Shown here: positions 35,133-44,886 of the stretch, piece by piece
How positions within the stretch are numbered: position 1 is the stretch's first letter
Layout: each line of letters starts with the position of its first letter
The notes under the pieces: generated by a model
Databases searched by the model: none
Seen by the model: the letters and a program-made list of their open reading frames with translations, nothing else
Told to the model about the DNA's origin: nothing
Assembly: GCA_947489705.1 (NCBI GenBank)
Contig: CANLEQ010000002.1
Coordinates: forward strand, 237,928-301,927
Direction of reading: 5' to 3'
DNA length: 64,000 nt
Source: an uncultured Paracoccaceae bacterium
Lineage (GTDB): Bacteria > Pseudomonadota > Alphaproteobacteria > Rhodobacterales > Rhodobacteraceae
Made by a program: the position numbers and the translations under genes

Positions 35133-35909
35133 ATGACCTTCCGCCACCGCCTCGCCACCATCCTGGACCGACCGGGGACGACGAACTTCATCATCGCGGT
35201 GATCGTCTTCAACGCCCTCCTCCTGGGGCTGGAGACGTCGCCCGCCATCATGGCCCGGGCCGGCACGCTGATCGCAGCACTCGACACGATCTGTCTCGCG
35301 ATCTTCGTGATCGAGATCCTGGCCAAGCTGGTGGCGCGCGGGCGCGGCTTCTTCCGGTCCGGGTGGAACATCTTCGACGCGATCATCGTCGGCATCGCCC
35401 TGGTGCCGGCGGGACAGGGGATCTCCGTGCTGCGCGCCCTTCGGATCCTGCGGGTGCTGCGCGTGATCTCGGCCGCGCCGCGCCTGCGCCGGGTGGTCGA
35501 GGGCTTCGTCACCGCCCTGCCCGGGATGGGCAGCGTGTTCCTGCTGATGGCGCTGATCTTCTATATCGGCGCGGTCATGGCGACCAAGCTCTTCGGGGCG
35601 GCGTTCCCGGAATGGTTCGGCGATCTGGGGCTGTCGGCCTATTCGCTCTTCCAGATCATGACGCTCGAATCCTGGTCCATGGGCATCGTACGGCCGGTCA
35701 TGGCCGAATACCCCTATGCCTGGGCGTTCTTCGTGCCGTTCATCATGGTCACCACCTTCGCGGTGGTGAACCTTCTCGTGGGCCTCATCGTGAACTCGAT
35801 GCAGGATGCCCATGCCGAGGAATCGAACGCAGCGACCGATGCCTATCGCGACGAGGTGATGGCCCGCCTGAAGGCCATCGAGGAAAGCCTGACCGACAGG
35901 AGACCCTGA
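35133..35909 (+). CDS. Voltage-gated sodium channel (NavBac-type)
   Basis: This 258-residue single-domain channel has six membrane segments. S4 carries the regular arginines RALRILRVLRVISAAPRLRR, and the pore contains the filter TLESWSM, identical to NavAb-type bacterial Na+ channels. N-terminal S1 begins TNFIIAVIVFNALLLGL. A cytoplasmic C-terminal coiled coil (residues about 225-258) is expected and is acidic. It probably works as a homotetramer, coupling membrane voltage to Na+ entry, often linked to motility or pH homeostasis in marine bacteria. Confidence 0.93.
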   Translation: MTFRHRLATILDRPGTTNFIIAVIVFNALLLGLETSPAIMARAGTLIAALDTICLAIFVIEILAKLVARGRGFFRSGWNIFDAIIVGIALVPAGQGISVLRALRILRVLRVISAAPRLRRVVEGFVTALPGMGSVFLLMALIFYIGAVMATKLFGAAFPEWFGDLGLSAYSLFQIMTLESWSMGIVRPVMAEYPYAWAFFVPFIMVTTFAVVNLLVGLIVNSMQDAHAEESNAATDAYRDEVMARLKAIEESLTDRRP

Positions 35910-35913
35910 GCCC

Positions 35914-37839
35914 TCAGGCGCGCTTGCCGATGCTGTCGACGCCCAGGACCGACAGCACCTTGCGCGCGATGTCCTCGGCGTTGAGGCCGGCCGCGTCGTA
36001 CATCTCCCGCGGTCCCGCCTGGTCGATGAACCGGTCGGGCAGCACCATGGACCGATAGATCAGGCCGGCATCGAACACGCCCTCTTCGGCCAGAAGCTGC
36101 GCCACATGGCTGCCGAAACCGCCGATGGCGCCCTCCTCGACGGTGATGAGCGCATCGTGTTCGCGCGCGAGCCGCAGGATCAGATCGCGGTCGAGCGGCT
36201 TGGCGAACCGCGCATCGGCGACGGTGGGCGTGATGCCCTGCGCGGCAAGCGCCTCGCAGGCCCTCTCGATCTCGCCCAGACGCGCGCCGAAATTCAGGAG
36301 CGCGACGCCCTTGCCCTCGCGGATCATGCGCCCGCGTCCGATCTCGAGCACCTCGCCCCGCTCCGGCAGCGCGACACCGCGACCCTCGCCCCGCGGGAAC
36401 CGGAACGAGATCGGGCCCGCATCATGCGCCGCGGCGGTCGCGACCATGTGCACGAGCTCGGCCTCGTCGGCCGCGGCCATCACCGTGAAACCCGGCAGGT
36501 TGGCGAGGAACGCGGTGTCGAACGATCCCGCATGGGTCGCCCCGTCCGCGCCGACGAGGCCGGCGCGGTCGATCGCGAAGCGCACCGGCAGGCCCTGCAG
36601 CGCCACGTCGTGCACCACCTGGTCGAAACCGCGTTGCAGGAAGGTCGAATAGATCGTGCAGAAGGGCTTCATGCCGCCTGCAGCCAGGCCCGCGCAGAAC
36701 GTCACGCCATGCTGCTCGGCGATGCCCACGTCGAAACAGCGGCTGGGATATTGCCCGGCGAATTTCGTGAGGCCGGTCCCGTCGGGCATGGCGGCGGTGA
36801 CGGCGCAGATCCGCTCGTCGCGCGCCGCCTCGTCGAGCAGCGCCCCGGAGAACACCGAGGTATAGGACGGTCCGGCGGGCTTCGATTTCGCCTGCTCGCC
36901 GGTCACCACGTCGAATTTCGCGGTGGCATGGCCGCGATCGGCCCGCTCCTCGGCGGGGGCATATCCCTTGCCCTTCCTGGTGATCGCGTGGATCAGGACG
37001 GGCCCGGTCGCACGCGCCTTGACGGTGCGCAGCACGGGCAGCAACTGCTCCATGTCGTGCCCGTCGATCGGCCCGACATAGGAGAAGCCCAGCTCCTCGA
37101 ACATGGTGCCGCCGATCACCGAATGCTTGAGCAGGTCCTTGGCCCGCCGCGCCCCGCTCTGGAACGGTTGGGGCAGCATCGACACCGCGCCCTTCGCGGC
37201 CGCCTTGAGCTCCTGGAACGGCGCGCCGGCATAGAGGCGGCTGAGATAGGACGACATGGCCCCCACCGGCGGCGCGATCGACATCTCGTTGTCGTTGAGG
37301 ATCACGATGAGCCGCTTGTCGAGCGCGCCCGCATTGTTCATCGCTTCGTAGGCCATGCCTGCGCTGAGCGCGCCGTCGCCGATCACCGCGATCGCGTCCC
37401 CGAGCGCCGGATCCGGCGCCCCGCCCAGATCGCGCGCCACGGCAAAGCCCAGCGCCGCGCTGATCGAGGTGGAGCTGTGGGCCGCGCCGAACGGGTCGTA
37501 GGGCGATTCGGTCCGCTTGGTGAAGCCGCTCAGCCCGTCCTTCTGGCGCAGGGTGCGGATCCGGTCGCGGCGCCCGGTGAGGATCTTGTGCGGATAGGTC
37601 TGGTGCGACACGTCCCAGACCAGCCTGTCGCGCGGCGTGTCGAACACCGCATGGAGCGCCACGGTCAGCTCGATCACCCCGAGCCCCGCGCCCAGATGGC
37701 CGCCGGTATGGCTCACCGCGTCGATCGTCTCGGCCCTCAATTCGTCCGCGAGACGCGAAAGATCCGGGTCCGACAGCTTGCGCAGATCGGCGGGGCTTCG
37801 GACATTGTCGAGAAGGGGCGTCTTCGGGCGATCGGTCAT
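35914..37839 (-). CDS. dxs: 1-deoxy-D-xylulose-5-phosphate synthase
   Basis: This 641-residue thiamine-diphosphate enzyme makes DXP from pyruvate and glyceraldehyde 3-phosphate, the first step of isoprenoid synthesis. The TPP motif region is [20 protein letters not shown]...ILNDNEMS, and the catalytic Glu lies in [22 protein letters not shown] and [20 protein letters not shown] mark the C-terminal transketolase domain. The chosen ATG has a GAGG site. It is downstream of ispA in the HDAC-xseB-ispA-dxs operon. Confidence 0.96.
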   Translation of the reverse strand: MTDRPKTPLLDNVRSPADLRKLSDPDLSRLADELRAETIDAVSHTGGHLGAGLGVIELTVALHAVFDTPRDRLVWDVSHQTYPHKILTGRRDRIRTLRQKDGLSGFTKRTESPYDPFGAAHSSTSISAALGFAVARDLGGAPDPALGDAIAVIGDGALSAGMAYEAMNNAGALDKRLIVILNDNEMSIAPPVGAMSSYLSRLYAGAPFQELKAAAKGAVSMLPQPFQSGARRAKDLLKHSVIGGTMFEELGFSYVGPIDGHDMEQLLPVLRTVKARATGPVLIHAITRKGKGYAPAEERADRGHATAKFDVVTGEQAKSKPAGPSYTSVFSGALLDEAARDERICAVTAAMPDGTGLTKFAGQYPSRCFDVGIAEQHGVTFCAGLAAGGMKPFCTIYSTFLQRGFDQVVHDVALQGLPVRFAIDRAGLVGADGATHAGSFDTAFLANLPGFTVMAAADEAELVHMVATAAAHDAGPISFRFPRGEGRGVALPERGEVLEIGRGRMIREGKGVALLNFGARLGEIERACEALAAQGITPTVADARFAKPLDRDLILRLAREHDALITVEEGAIGGFGSHVAQLLAEEGVFDAGLIYRSMVLPDRFIDQAGPREMYDAAGLNAEDIARKVLSVLGVDSIGKRA

Positions 37840-37932
37840 GGCATCCTCGGCTGGCGGGTGGATAAGCCTAACCTGAAAGGCTGGCAGTGGCAAAGCGTCA
37901 TCGGCCGAATGGCGCGGGGTCGAAAGAAGGGG

Positions 37933-38793
37933 CTAGCGGTCGCGGGACACCACGAACCGCGCGCAGTCGCGCAACACCTGCGCATCGGCGCCGTAGGGGG
38001 CGAGCGCGTCGCATGCCTCGTCCACCTTCTCGCGCGCCCGCGCCTGTGCCGCCTCGACGCCCAGGATCGACACGAAGGTGGCCTTGCCCGCGCGGGCATC
38101 CTTGCCCACCGCCTTGCCGGTCGTTTCCGCATCGCCCAGCGTATCGAGAAGGTCATCCGCGATCTGGAAAGCGAGGCCCAGCGCGCCGGCATAACGGCCG
38201 AGAGGTTCGGGATCGGCCTGCCCCAGGATCGCACCCGCACGCCCCGACCATTCGATCAGCGCGCCGGTCTTGCCGGCCTGAAGACGCGTGATGTCAGCAA
38301 GGTCAAGCGGCGTCTCCGCCGTCTCGGCCGCGATGTCGCGCGCCTGGCCCAGGACCATGCCCTCGGCGCCGGCCGCCCGCGCGAGATCGGCGATCAATCG
38401 CACGCGCACCCCCGCATCGCCATGGCAATCCGTCCCGGACAAAAGCTCGAAGGCCAGCGTCTGGAGCGCGTCGCCCGCAAGGATCGCCGTCGCCTCGTCC
38501 CATTTGCGGTGCAAAGTCGGCTGGCCCCGGCGCAGATCGTCGTCGTCCATCGCCGGCAGGTCGTCGTGAACGAGGCTGTAGGCATGCAGCGCCTCGATCG
38601 CCGCGGCGGCGGTGACCGCATCGTCGATCCCGTGGAGCCGCGCGCTCTCGATCACCAGGAACCCGCGCAGCCGCTTGCCGCCCGAAAGCGCGTGGCGCAT
38701 CGCGTCGTGGACGGGATCGGCGCCCCAGACCGCCCGGTCGAGGCGCGCCTGCACGAGACCGGCCGCCCGGTCGAGCCTGTCGCGAAAGCTCAC
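37933..38793 (-). CDS. ispA: Farnesyl/geranyl diphosphate synthase family
   Basis: This 286-residue prenyl transferase chains IPP onto allylic diphosphates. The first aspartate-rich motif is DDLPAMDDDDLRRG and the second FQIADDLLDTLGD. AGKTGALIEWSGRAG and GKDARAGKATFV are typical. It starts at GTG (38793) and overlaps the xseB stop (GTGA). IspA is preferred over octaprenyl synthases because of length and the xseB-dxs neighbours. Confidence 0.94.
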   Translation of the reverse strand: MSFRDRLDRAAGLVQARLDRAVWGADPVHDAMRHALSGGKRLRGFLVIESARLHGIDDAVTAAAAIEALHAYSLVHDDLPAMDDDDLRRGQPTLHRKWDEATAILAGDALQTLAFELLSGTDCHGDAGVRVRLIADLARAAGAEGMVLGQARDIAAETAETPLDLADITRLQAGKTGALIEWSGRAGAILGQADPEPLGRYAGALGLAFQIADDLLDTLGDAETTGKAVGKDARAGKATFVSILGVEAAQARAREKVDEACDALAPYGADAQVLRDCARFVVSRDR

Positions 38794-39032
38794 TGCGGAT
38801 CAAAGGGGGTGGTGCCCTGGGGCTGGCCTTCGCCGTCGAGCGTGATGGCCGCGACCTTCTCCTCGGCCTCGGCCAGCTTGTCGGCGCAGCGTTTCCTGAG
38901 CGCGGCGCCCCGCTGGTAGAGGGCGATGGACTCGTCGAGCGGCACGTCGCCCGAATCGAGCTTGGCCACGACCTGTTCGAGTTCGGCCATCGCCTGCTCG
39001 AAACTCATCTCTTCCACGGGGGTGTCGCTCAT
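38790..39032 (-). CDS. xseB: Exodeoxyribonuclease VII small subunit
   Basis: This 80-residue subunit carries the defining FEQAMAELEQVVAKLDSGDVPLDE region (residues about 10-34) and YQRGAALRKRCADKL. It pairs with XseA (not in the window) to degrade single-stranded DNA. Start and stop overlap neighbours by four bases on both sides. Confidence 0.95.
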   Translation of the reverse strand: MSDTPVEEMSFEQAMAELEQVVAKLDSGDVPLDESIALYQRGAALRKRCADKLAEAEEKVAAITLDGEGQPQGTTPFDPQ

Positions 39033-39952
39033 GACAGGCGCTCCTGCAGGGTCGTCACATGGGCCGCGACGGACGCGCCCAGCGCGTCCAGATCATATCC
39101 GCCCTCGAGTGTCGAGACGATGCGCCCATCGCAGACCTCTTCGGCCACGTCGCAAAGCCGCCCGGTCAGCCAGCCGTAATCCTCGGTCTCCCAGTCGAGC
39201 TGCGCCAGCGGATCGTCGGCATGGGCGTCGAACCCGGCCGAGATCAGGATCAGCTCGGGCCGCCAGTCGCGCAGCTTCGGAAACACCCGATCCTCGTAGA
39301 CGTCGCGCATGTGCTTGCCGTCGGTCCGCGGATGCAGCGGCAGGTTCACGATCTGGCCGTGGGCGCCGCGCTCGCCCGGCCCGCCCGTCCCGGGATAGAG
39401 CGGCGATTGGTGCGAGCTGACGAAGAGCGCACGGCCTTCGTCCCAGAGCAGGTCCTGCGTGCCGTTGCCGTGATGCACGTCGAAATCGACGATCGCCACG
39501 CGCGAGAGGCCGTGCCGCTCGAGCGCGTGTTTCGCCGCCACCGCCACGTTGCCGAAGAGGCAGAAGCCCATCGCCCGCTCGCGCTCGGCATGATGCCCCG
39601 GGGGCCGGCAGCCGACGAAGGCCGCGCGCGCCTCGCCGCCCAGCACCGCATCGACGGCCGCGACGCCGCCCCCCACGCCGCGCAGGGCGGCCTCGACCGA
39701 CCCTTCGGTCATGTGCGTGTCGGCGTCGAGCTGGGCATGTCCCTTGACCGGTTCGGCGGCCCGCACCCTGGCGAGATACGCCTCGGGGTGACAGAGCAGC
39801 ACGTCCCCGTCGTCGCAGACGGGCGCCTCGCGCCGCTCGAGCCCGGCGACGCCCTGCAAAGAGGCCTCGACCGCCCCGAGCCGCGCCACCTGTTCGGGAT
39901 GACCCGGCGGGGTCACATGCCGCAACCCCGCATCGCTCGCATACCAGAGCAT
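39029..39952 (-). CDS. Histone-deacetylase-family protein
   Basis: This 307-residue class II-like HDAC/acetylpolyamine amidohydrolase has RPPGHHAERERAMGFCLF, the Zn-binding DFDVHHGNGTQ and SAGFDAHADDPLA motifs, and DLDALGASVAAH at the end. The ATG at 39952 has GGGAGAAG. It leads the xseB-ispA-dxs operon. Substrate unknown; small acetylated molecules are more likely than histones. Confidence 0.92.
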   Translation of the reverse strand: MLWYASDAGLRHVTPPGHPEQVARLGAVEASLQGVAGLERREAPVCDDGDVLLCHPEAYLARVRAAEPVKGHAQLDADTHMTEGSVEAALRGVGGGVAAVDAVLGGEARAAFVGCRPPGHHAERERAMGFCLFGNVAVAAKHALERHGLSRVAIVDFDVHHGNGTQDLLWDEGRALFVSSHQSPLYPGTGGPGERGAHGQIVNLPLHPRTDGKHMRDVYEDRVFPKLRDWRPELILISAGFDAHADDPLAQLDWETEDYGWLTGRLCDVAEEVCDGRIVSTLEGGYDLDALGASVAAHVTTLQERLS

Positions 39953-40024
39953 CCACTTCTCCCATCGCTGATCCGCGGCACATCCGTCGCGCATGTGGCC
40001 GCCCTGTTCAAGGGCGTCCGCGGC

Positions 40025-40735
40025 TCAGTCGCTCGTCAGGACATATCCCGCCCCGCGCACCGTCTGGAGATAGCGGGGCTGTTTGGGGTCGGCCTCGATC
40101 TTGCGGCGCAGCCGGGTGATCTGGACGTCGACGGCGCGATCCTGCGCGCTTTCGCCGTCGGGGCCGGTCCGGCCCAGATCCTCGATCAGCTTCGCGCGGC
40201 TCACCGGCTCGCCCACCTGGCCCGCGAAGATCCGCATCAGCTGCGCCTCGGTCGTCGTCAGCCGCACCAATTGCCCGTCCTGCCACATCTCGCCCCGCGA
40301 GATGTCGTAGCGCACGCCGCCGAGCTGCAGGAATTTCGGGCCGTCGCTCGGCTCGACCTCGTGGGGAACGCGCCGCAGGATCGCGTTGATCCGGAGCAGC
40401 AATTCCTTGGGCTCGAACGGCTTGGCGAGGTAATCGTCCGCCCCCGCCTCGAGGCCCTCGATCCGGTCCGCGGTCTCGCCCTTCGCCGTCAGCAAAAGGA
40501 TCGGCACGTCGCGCGACACGCGAAGCTCGCGGGTCAGCGACACGCCGTCCTCGCCCGGCATCATCACGTCGAGCACGATCATGTCGAAGTCGAGCCCCGC
40601 CAGAAGCCGTCGCGCCTGGCCTGCGTCGCGCGCGCCGGTGACGTAGAACCCCGCCCGCGACAGGAACCGGCAGAGAAGCTGGCGGATGCGCTCGTCGTCG
40701 TCGACGATCAGCAGATGCGCCTCGACGTCGTTCAT
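40025..40735 (-). CDS. petR: OmpR-type response regulator, PetR-like
   Basis: This 236-residue two-domain regulator has a receiver domain (residues 1-120; phospho-acceptor Asp in MIVLDVMMPG, and Lys in DDYLAKPF) and a C-terminal winged helix (RLTTTEAQLMRIFAGQVGEP ... RAVDVQITRLRRKIE). Overlap with a MarR gene (ATGA) reproduces the petPR arrangement of Rhodobacter, where PetR is needed for cytochrome bc1 expression. No histidine kinase lies beside it. Confidence 0.87.
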   Translation of the reverse strand: MNDVEAHLLIVDDDERIRQLLCRFLSRAGFYVTGARDAGQARRLLAGLDFDMIVLDVMMPGEDGVSLTRELRVSRDVPILLLTAKGETADRIEGLEAGADDYLAKPFEPKELLLRINAILRRVPHEVEPSDGPKFLQLGGVRYDISRGEMWQDGQLVRLTTTEAQLMRIFAGQVGEPVSRAKLIEDLGRTGPDGESAQDRAVDVQITRLRRKIEADPKQPRYLQTVRGAGYVLTSD

Positions 40736-41232
40736 TCCACGACCTCGCGCACCGCGTCGAACTGGCTGCGTTGCTCGGGGTCCATCATCGCCTCGAGCAC
40801 GGCGCGGAACCCGGCGACGGCCTGCGGCCCCGCATCGCGGAACGCCGCGCGCATCCTCACGCGCTGCGCCTCGCTCAGCTCGGCCTCGAGCGCGGCACCC
40901 TTCTCGGTCAGATAGAGATGCCGCTCTCGCTTGTCGCGGACGCCCACGCGGGCCTCGACCAGCCCGTCCTCGACCAGCGTCCGCAGCACGCGGTTGAGCG
41001 ATTGCTTGGTCACGCCGAGAATGGCCAGAAGACTGGTCACCGTCCGCCCCGGCGCGCGGTTGATGAAATGCACGGCCCGGTGATGCGCCCGGCCATAGCC
41101 ATAGCGCGCAAGGATCCGGTCGGGATCGGCGGTGAACCCGCGATAGGCGAAGAACATCGCCTCGATCGCGCGGCGCAGCTGCGCGTCGGTCAGAAACAGA
41201 AGGCTCTCGCCGCTCGAATGCGCCCTGTCCAT
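40732..41232 (-). CDS. petP: MarR-family regulator, PetP-like
   Basis: This 166-residue winged-helix protein carries LRRAIEAMFFAYRGFTADPD, RVTSLL-like LLAILGVTKQSLNRVLRTLV (recognition helix) and DKRERHLYLTEKG (wing). Start 41232 with GGGAGAA is preferred over a start six codons earlier. The 41233-41385 region upstream contains a CATATT direct repeat (41248 and 41260) and separates it from ilvE. It pairs with petR. Confidence 0.88.
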   Translation of the reverse strand: MDRAHSSGESLLFLTDAQLRRAIEAMFFAYRGFTADPDRILARYGYGRAHHRAVHFINRAPGRTVTSLLAILGVTKQSLNRVLRTLVEDGLVEARVGVRDKRERHLYLTEKGAALEAELSEAQRVRMRAAFRDAGPQAVAGFRAVLEAMMDPEQRSQFDAVREVVE

Positions 41233-41385
41233 GCGTTTTCTCCCTGCCATATTTTAGGGCATATTAAGTCAGCCTTGTTGACATTCCAAGGCGCGACTGT
41301 TACCCGGATCAAAGAAATGACGTAACAATATGTCCGAAACGGCCTATTTTGCGCAATATCGGAACGCTTTGGAAGGACCACTCCC

Positions 41386-42255
41386 ATGTCTGGAGGTTAT
41401 GACGACCGCGATGGCAAGATCTGGATGGACGGTACGCTCGTCGACTGGCGCGACGCCAACGTGCACATCCTGACCCATGCGATGCACTACGCGAGCTCCG
41501 TCTTCGAGGGCGAGCGGTGCTACAACGGCAAGATCTTCAAGGGCCGCGAGCATTCCGAGCGGCTGATCCGTTCCGCGTCGCTGATCGACTTCGAGGTCCC
41601 CTACACCGCCGACGAGATCGACGCCGCCAAGGCCGCGACGCTGGAGGCCAACGGCCTGACCGACGCCTATGTCCGCGCGATCGCCTGGCGCGGGGCAGGC
41701 CCCGACATGGGCGTGGCCTCGGCCCGCAACCCGGTCCGGATGGCCATCGCCGCCTGGGAATGGGGCAATTACTACGGCGAGGCCAAGACCCGCGGCGCCA
41801 GGCTCGACCTGTCGAAATGGAAGCGTCCCTCGCCCGAGACCATCCCCTGCGAGGCCAAGGCCGCCGGTCTCTACATGATCTGCACGATGTCCAAGCACGC
41901 GGCCGAGGCCAAGGGATGCTCGGACGCGATGATGCTCGATTACCGCGGATACGTGGCCGAGGCGACGGGGGCCAACATCTTCTTCGTGCGCGACGGCGAG
42001 GTGCACACGCCGCTGCCCGATTGCTTCCTCAACGGGCTGACGCGCCAGACCGTCCTCCAGATGCTGCACGAACGCGGCATCAAGGTGCACGAGCGTCATA
42101 TCCGCCCCGGCGAACTCGAAGGGTTCGAGCAATGCTGGCTCACCGGCACGGCGGCCGAGGTGACACCCGTGGGCCAGATCGGCGATTTCACCTTCGAGGT
42201 GGGCGCGCTGGCGCGCGACATGTCCGACAGCTACGAAAAGCTCGTCCGCAGCTAG
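41386..42255 (+). CDS. ilvE: Branched-chain-amino-acid aminotransferase
   Basis: This 289-residue fold-type IV PLP enzyme transfers the amino group between branched-chain amino acids and 2-oxoglutarate. The start is MSGGYDDRDGKIWMDG. HYASSVFEGERCYNGKIF, the catalytic-Lys region PETIPCEAKAAGLYMI, DYRGYVAEATGANIFF and FLNGLTRQTVLQML are all in place. GGAAGGACC precedes the ATG. The gene diverges from petP. Confidence 0.94.
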   Translation: MSGGYDDRDGKIWMDGTLVDWRDANVHILTHAMHYASSVFEGERCYNGKIFKGREHSERLIRSASLIDFEVPYTADEIDAAKAATLEANGLTDAYVRAIAWRGAGPDMGVASARNPVRMAIAAWEWGNYYGEAKTRGARLDLSKWKRPSPETIPCEAKAAGLYMICTMSKHAAEAKGCSDAMMLDYRGYVAEATGANIFFVRDGEVHTPLPDCFLNGLTRQTVLQMLHERGIKVHERHIRPGELEGFEQCWLTGTAAEVTPVGQIGDFTFEVGALARDMSDSYEKLVRS

Positions 42256-42267
42256 GGCGCCGCGTTC

Positions 42268-43188
42268 TCAGCCCATCATGTCGCGCGCGCCGAGTTTGCG
42301 GCGCGCGGTGGCGTTCTTCGCCAGCTGCCGCTCGCGCAGGACGATGATGATGCCCGCGGCGATGACCAGCGCCGCGCCCCCGAGCGTGGCCGGTGACGGG
42401 ATCTCCTCGAACCAGAGATATCCCACGAGAATCGCCCAGAGCATCGAGACATAGGTGAACGGCGCCAGCGCCCCCGCATCGGCGTGGCGATAGCTCGACG
42501 TCAGCAGGACCTGCCCCAGCGCCCCCAGAAGGCCCGCGCCGACCAGCAGGGCCCATTCGCGCGCATCCGGCACGACCCAGCCGAAGGGCAGCGTCAGCAG
42601 CGACAGGGCCGAGGCCGTGCCCGAGAAGTAGAACACGATCGCCTCGACCCGCTCGGTGCCCGACATGGCCTTGATGAAGGTCTGCGCGAGGGCCGCGAGC
42701 GTCGCCGAGGCAAGCGTCAGGCCCACGCCCAGAAGCGCCCCCGCCCCCATCGCATCCTCCCCGAGCCGTGGCCACACGATGATCGTGACGCCGAAAAGCC
42801 CGAGCACCACCGCCAGCATCCGCACCAGCCGGAACGTCTCGCCCAGGATCAGCGCCGCGAAGATCACCAGCATCACGGGCGTGACGAACCGGATCGCGGT
42901 GGCCTCGGCCAGCGGCAGGAGGGCCAGCCCCGCGAAGCCGAGCCCCATCGCGCAGGTTCCCGCGATGCCGCGCACCGCATGGGCGCGCCAATTGTCGGTA
43001 TGGAGCCCCGCCCGCAGATCGCCGCGCGACCAGAGCCACACCGCGATCAGCGGCAGCGACAGGAAGGCCCGGAAGAACACCGCCTCGCCGGCCGGAACGC
43101 GGACCGACGCCGCCTTGATGAATGCCTGCATCAGCGTGAAGAGCGACACGGCGCACAGGATGAGAAAGATACCGCGGAGGGGGGCCAT
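42268..43188 (-). CDS. DMT-superfamily (EamA) transporter
   Basis: This 306-residue inner-membrane protein has ten helices and two EamA repeats. LCAVSLFTLMQAFIKAAS opens the first and ASATLAALAQTFIKAMSG the second; the duplicated F-I-K-A motif shows the internal repeat. It converges with ilvE, only 12 bases apart. It is co-directional with the DUF429-like gene that ends nine bases away. Cargo unknown. Confidence 0.88.
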   Translation of the reverse strand: MAPLRGIFLILCAVSLFTLMQAFIKAASVRVPAGEAVFFRAFLSLPLIAVWLWSRGDLRAGLHTDNWRAHAVRGIAGTCAMGLGFAGLALLPLAEATAIRFVTPVMLVIFAALILGETFRLVRMLAVVLGLFGVTIIVWPRLGEDAMGAGALLGVGLTLASATLAALAQTFIKAMSGTERVEAIVFYFSGTASALSLLTLPFGWVVPDAREWALLVGAGLLGALGQVLLTSSYRHADAGALAPFTYVSMLWAILVGYLWFEEIPSPATLGGAALVIAAGIIIVLRERQLAKNATARRKLGARDMMG

Positions 43189-43197
43189 GAGGGTCGA

Positions 43198-44136
43198 CTA
43201 CACCCCCGCACGCGGAAGGGCCAGAGGGCCCGCCGGTCCGGCGCCCGCCGCGATGTCGTCGAGGCCGAGCGTGCCGCCGACCCCGAGGATCCACCCCTCG
43301 TCCTGCCGCGACCGCGCGCTCGGCGCCGCGAGAAGCCCGTCGAGATGCCCTTCCGCCTGCGCGGTGCCGACGATGCGGGCAAGCGCGGAGACCTGCGCCG
43401 CATCCTTGATCGGCGCCCCCTTGCGATCGCGCGGAATGCCCGGTTCGGCAAGCCGCGCGCGCACCGCCACCCGTGCCAGGGAGGGCCAGATCTCGACCAC
43501 GCCCACCGGGCCGTCGAGCGGCGCGAACGGCCAGACCGCCATGTCGCGCCCGAGGATCCGCCGCAGCCGCGACAGGGTCGCCATGCCCGTCATGGCCTGC
43601 GATCCGGCCGCCCCGACGCCGCCCATCTGCCAGCAGGCAAAGCTGCCACGCGCAAGGTCCTCGACCTCGCGCCGTGCGGGCAGGTCCGGGTCGTGAACGG
43701 GCTTCCTTCGGGGCAGGTCGTCAATCTCGCGTCCCTGCAACCCGTTGAACCAGAACGGCCCCGCGCCCGGCAAGAGCCGGTTGAGCCGACCGGCGATGTC
43801 GAACCGTCCCTCTCCCGCGGGCAGCGTCTCGAACGCGTCGGCGAACCAGTCCCAGAGCGCCGCCGGCCCGTCCTCGCCGGTGATCCGGCGCGCCACGCCC
43901 CGCGGGTATCCGAACGGAAAGTCGAACCCGACGAGCGTGCGCCGGCCGCGGCCGCATTCCGCCGCGACGAGCCCGAGGAGCCAGTGTTCGAGATCGGTCG
44001 CGTTGCGGAAATAGACCGGCACCGCCTCGCCCTCCTCGCGCAGGACGGAGGCCCAGATCGCATCCGGCTTGGGCACCGGTCCGCGATCCGGGGCGCCGGA
44101 CCAGTCGATCATCACGATCGTGTCGAACGGCGCCAT
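43198..44136 (-). CDS. RNase H-fold (DUF429-like) protein next to mobA
   Basis: This 312-residue cytoplasmic protein starts MAPFDTIVMIDWSGAPDRGP and has a second acidic motif in RTLVGFDFPFGYPRGVARR. These are the first two strands and acidic positions of an RNase H-like (DUF429) fold. The C-terminal half (GPVGVVEIWPSLARVAV) has the third strand. It lies 14 bases downstream of mobA and is co-transcribed, which suggests a link to molybdenum cofactor metabolism or nucleotide-cofactor use. The fold assignment is from motif pattern and the function is unknown. Confidence 0.68.
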   Translation of the reverse strand: MAPFDTIVMIDWSGAPDRGPVPKPDAIWASVLREEGEAVPVYFRNATDLEHWLLGLVAAECGRGRRTLVGFDFPFGYPRGVARRITGEDGPAALWDWFADAFETLPAGEGRFDIAGRLNRLLPGAGPFWFNGLQGREIDDLPRRKPVHDPDLPARREVEDLARGSFACWQMGGVGAAGSQAMTGMATLSRLRRILGRDMAVWPFAPLDGPVGVVEIWPSLARVAVRARLAEPGIPRDRKGAPIKDAAQVSALARIVGTAQAEGHLDGLLAAPSARSRQDEGWILGVGGTLGLDDIAAGAGPAGPLALPRAGV

Positions 44137-44150
44137 ATGGGCCGCGCCGC

Positions 44151-44792
44151 TCACCCGATCATCCGCCGGGCCCGGTCGAGATCCGCCGGCGTGTTGACGT
44201 TGAAGAACGCATCGGCGTCCGGAAACACCGCCTGCGCCGCATTGTGCCCGCGCGCCCATTCGGCAACCCTGCGATCGCCGCGGGCGAGCGCGGCGCGCAG
44301 ATCCTCGCGCAACGCGACGGGCCAGAGGCCGAAGGTCGGATGCCAGAGCACCTCTTCGCCCCCGCGCGTGGCGGCGATCGCGATCGCCTCTTCGCTGCCC
44401 TCGGCAGCCAGTTGCAGTTGCGGAACGAGATCGCAGGGAAAGAACGGCGTGTCGGCGGCGACCGTCACGACATGCGACGCCCCCTCCGCCGCAGCCCAGT
44501 CGAGCCCGGCCAGCACCCCCGCAAGCGGCCCCTGGTGACCCGCGACCCCGTCGGCGATGACCGGCACGCCCTGCCCCGCGAACCGCGCGGGATCGCCGTT
44601 GGCGTTGATCGCCGCCCTGGCGACCTGGGGGATCAGCCGCGCCAGCACCTCGTCGAGGAGCGTACCCGCCCCGAGACGCAGCAATCCCTTGTCGCCGCCG
44701 CCCATCCGCGTGGCCCGCCCGCCCGCCAGCACCACCCCGAGCGGCGCCCTCACCGCGACGTGCCGCGGGCGGGCAGAGCGCGGATCGCGCAC
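44151..44792 (-). CDS. mobA: Molybdenum cofactor guanylyltransferase
   Basis: This 213-residue enzyme attaches GMP to molybdopterin. The GTP-binding loop is LAGGRATRMGGGDKGLL, and SHVVTVAADTPFFPCDLVP and FNVNTPADLDRARR follow. The start shown is GTG at 44792; a later GTG just before RAPLGVVLAGG is also possible and would be closer to the usual N-terminus. The 44793-44886 gap to azlC holds no recognised element. Confidence 0.9.
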   Translation of the reverse strand: MRDPRSARPRHVAVRAPLGVVLAGGRATRMGGGDKGLLRLGAGTLLDEVLARLIPQVARAAINANGDPARFAGQGVPVIADGVAGHQGPLAGVLAGLDWAAAEGASHVVTVAADTPFFPCDLVPQLQLAAEGSEEAIAIAATRGGEEVLWHPTFGLWPVALREDLRAALARGDRRVAEWARGHNAAQAVFPDADAFFNVNTPADLDRARRMIG

Positions 44793-44886
44793 GGCGCGTG
44801 GTGGCGCGCATAACCAGATTGCATTTGAACTTCCCGAACCGCCGGGCCTATCACATGCCCGAGTGAGGCAAGTCTAGGACGCGGCC

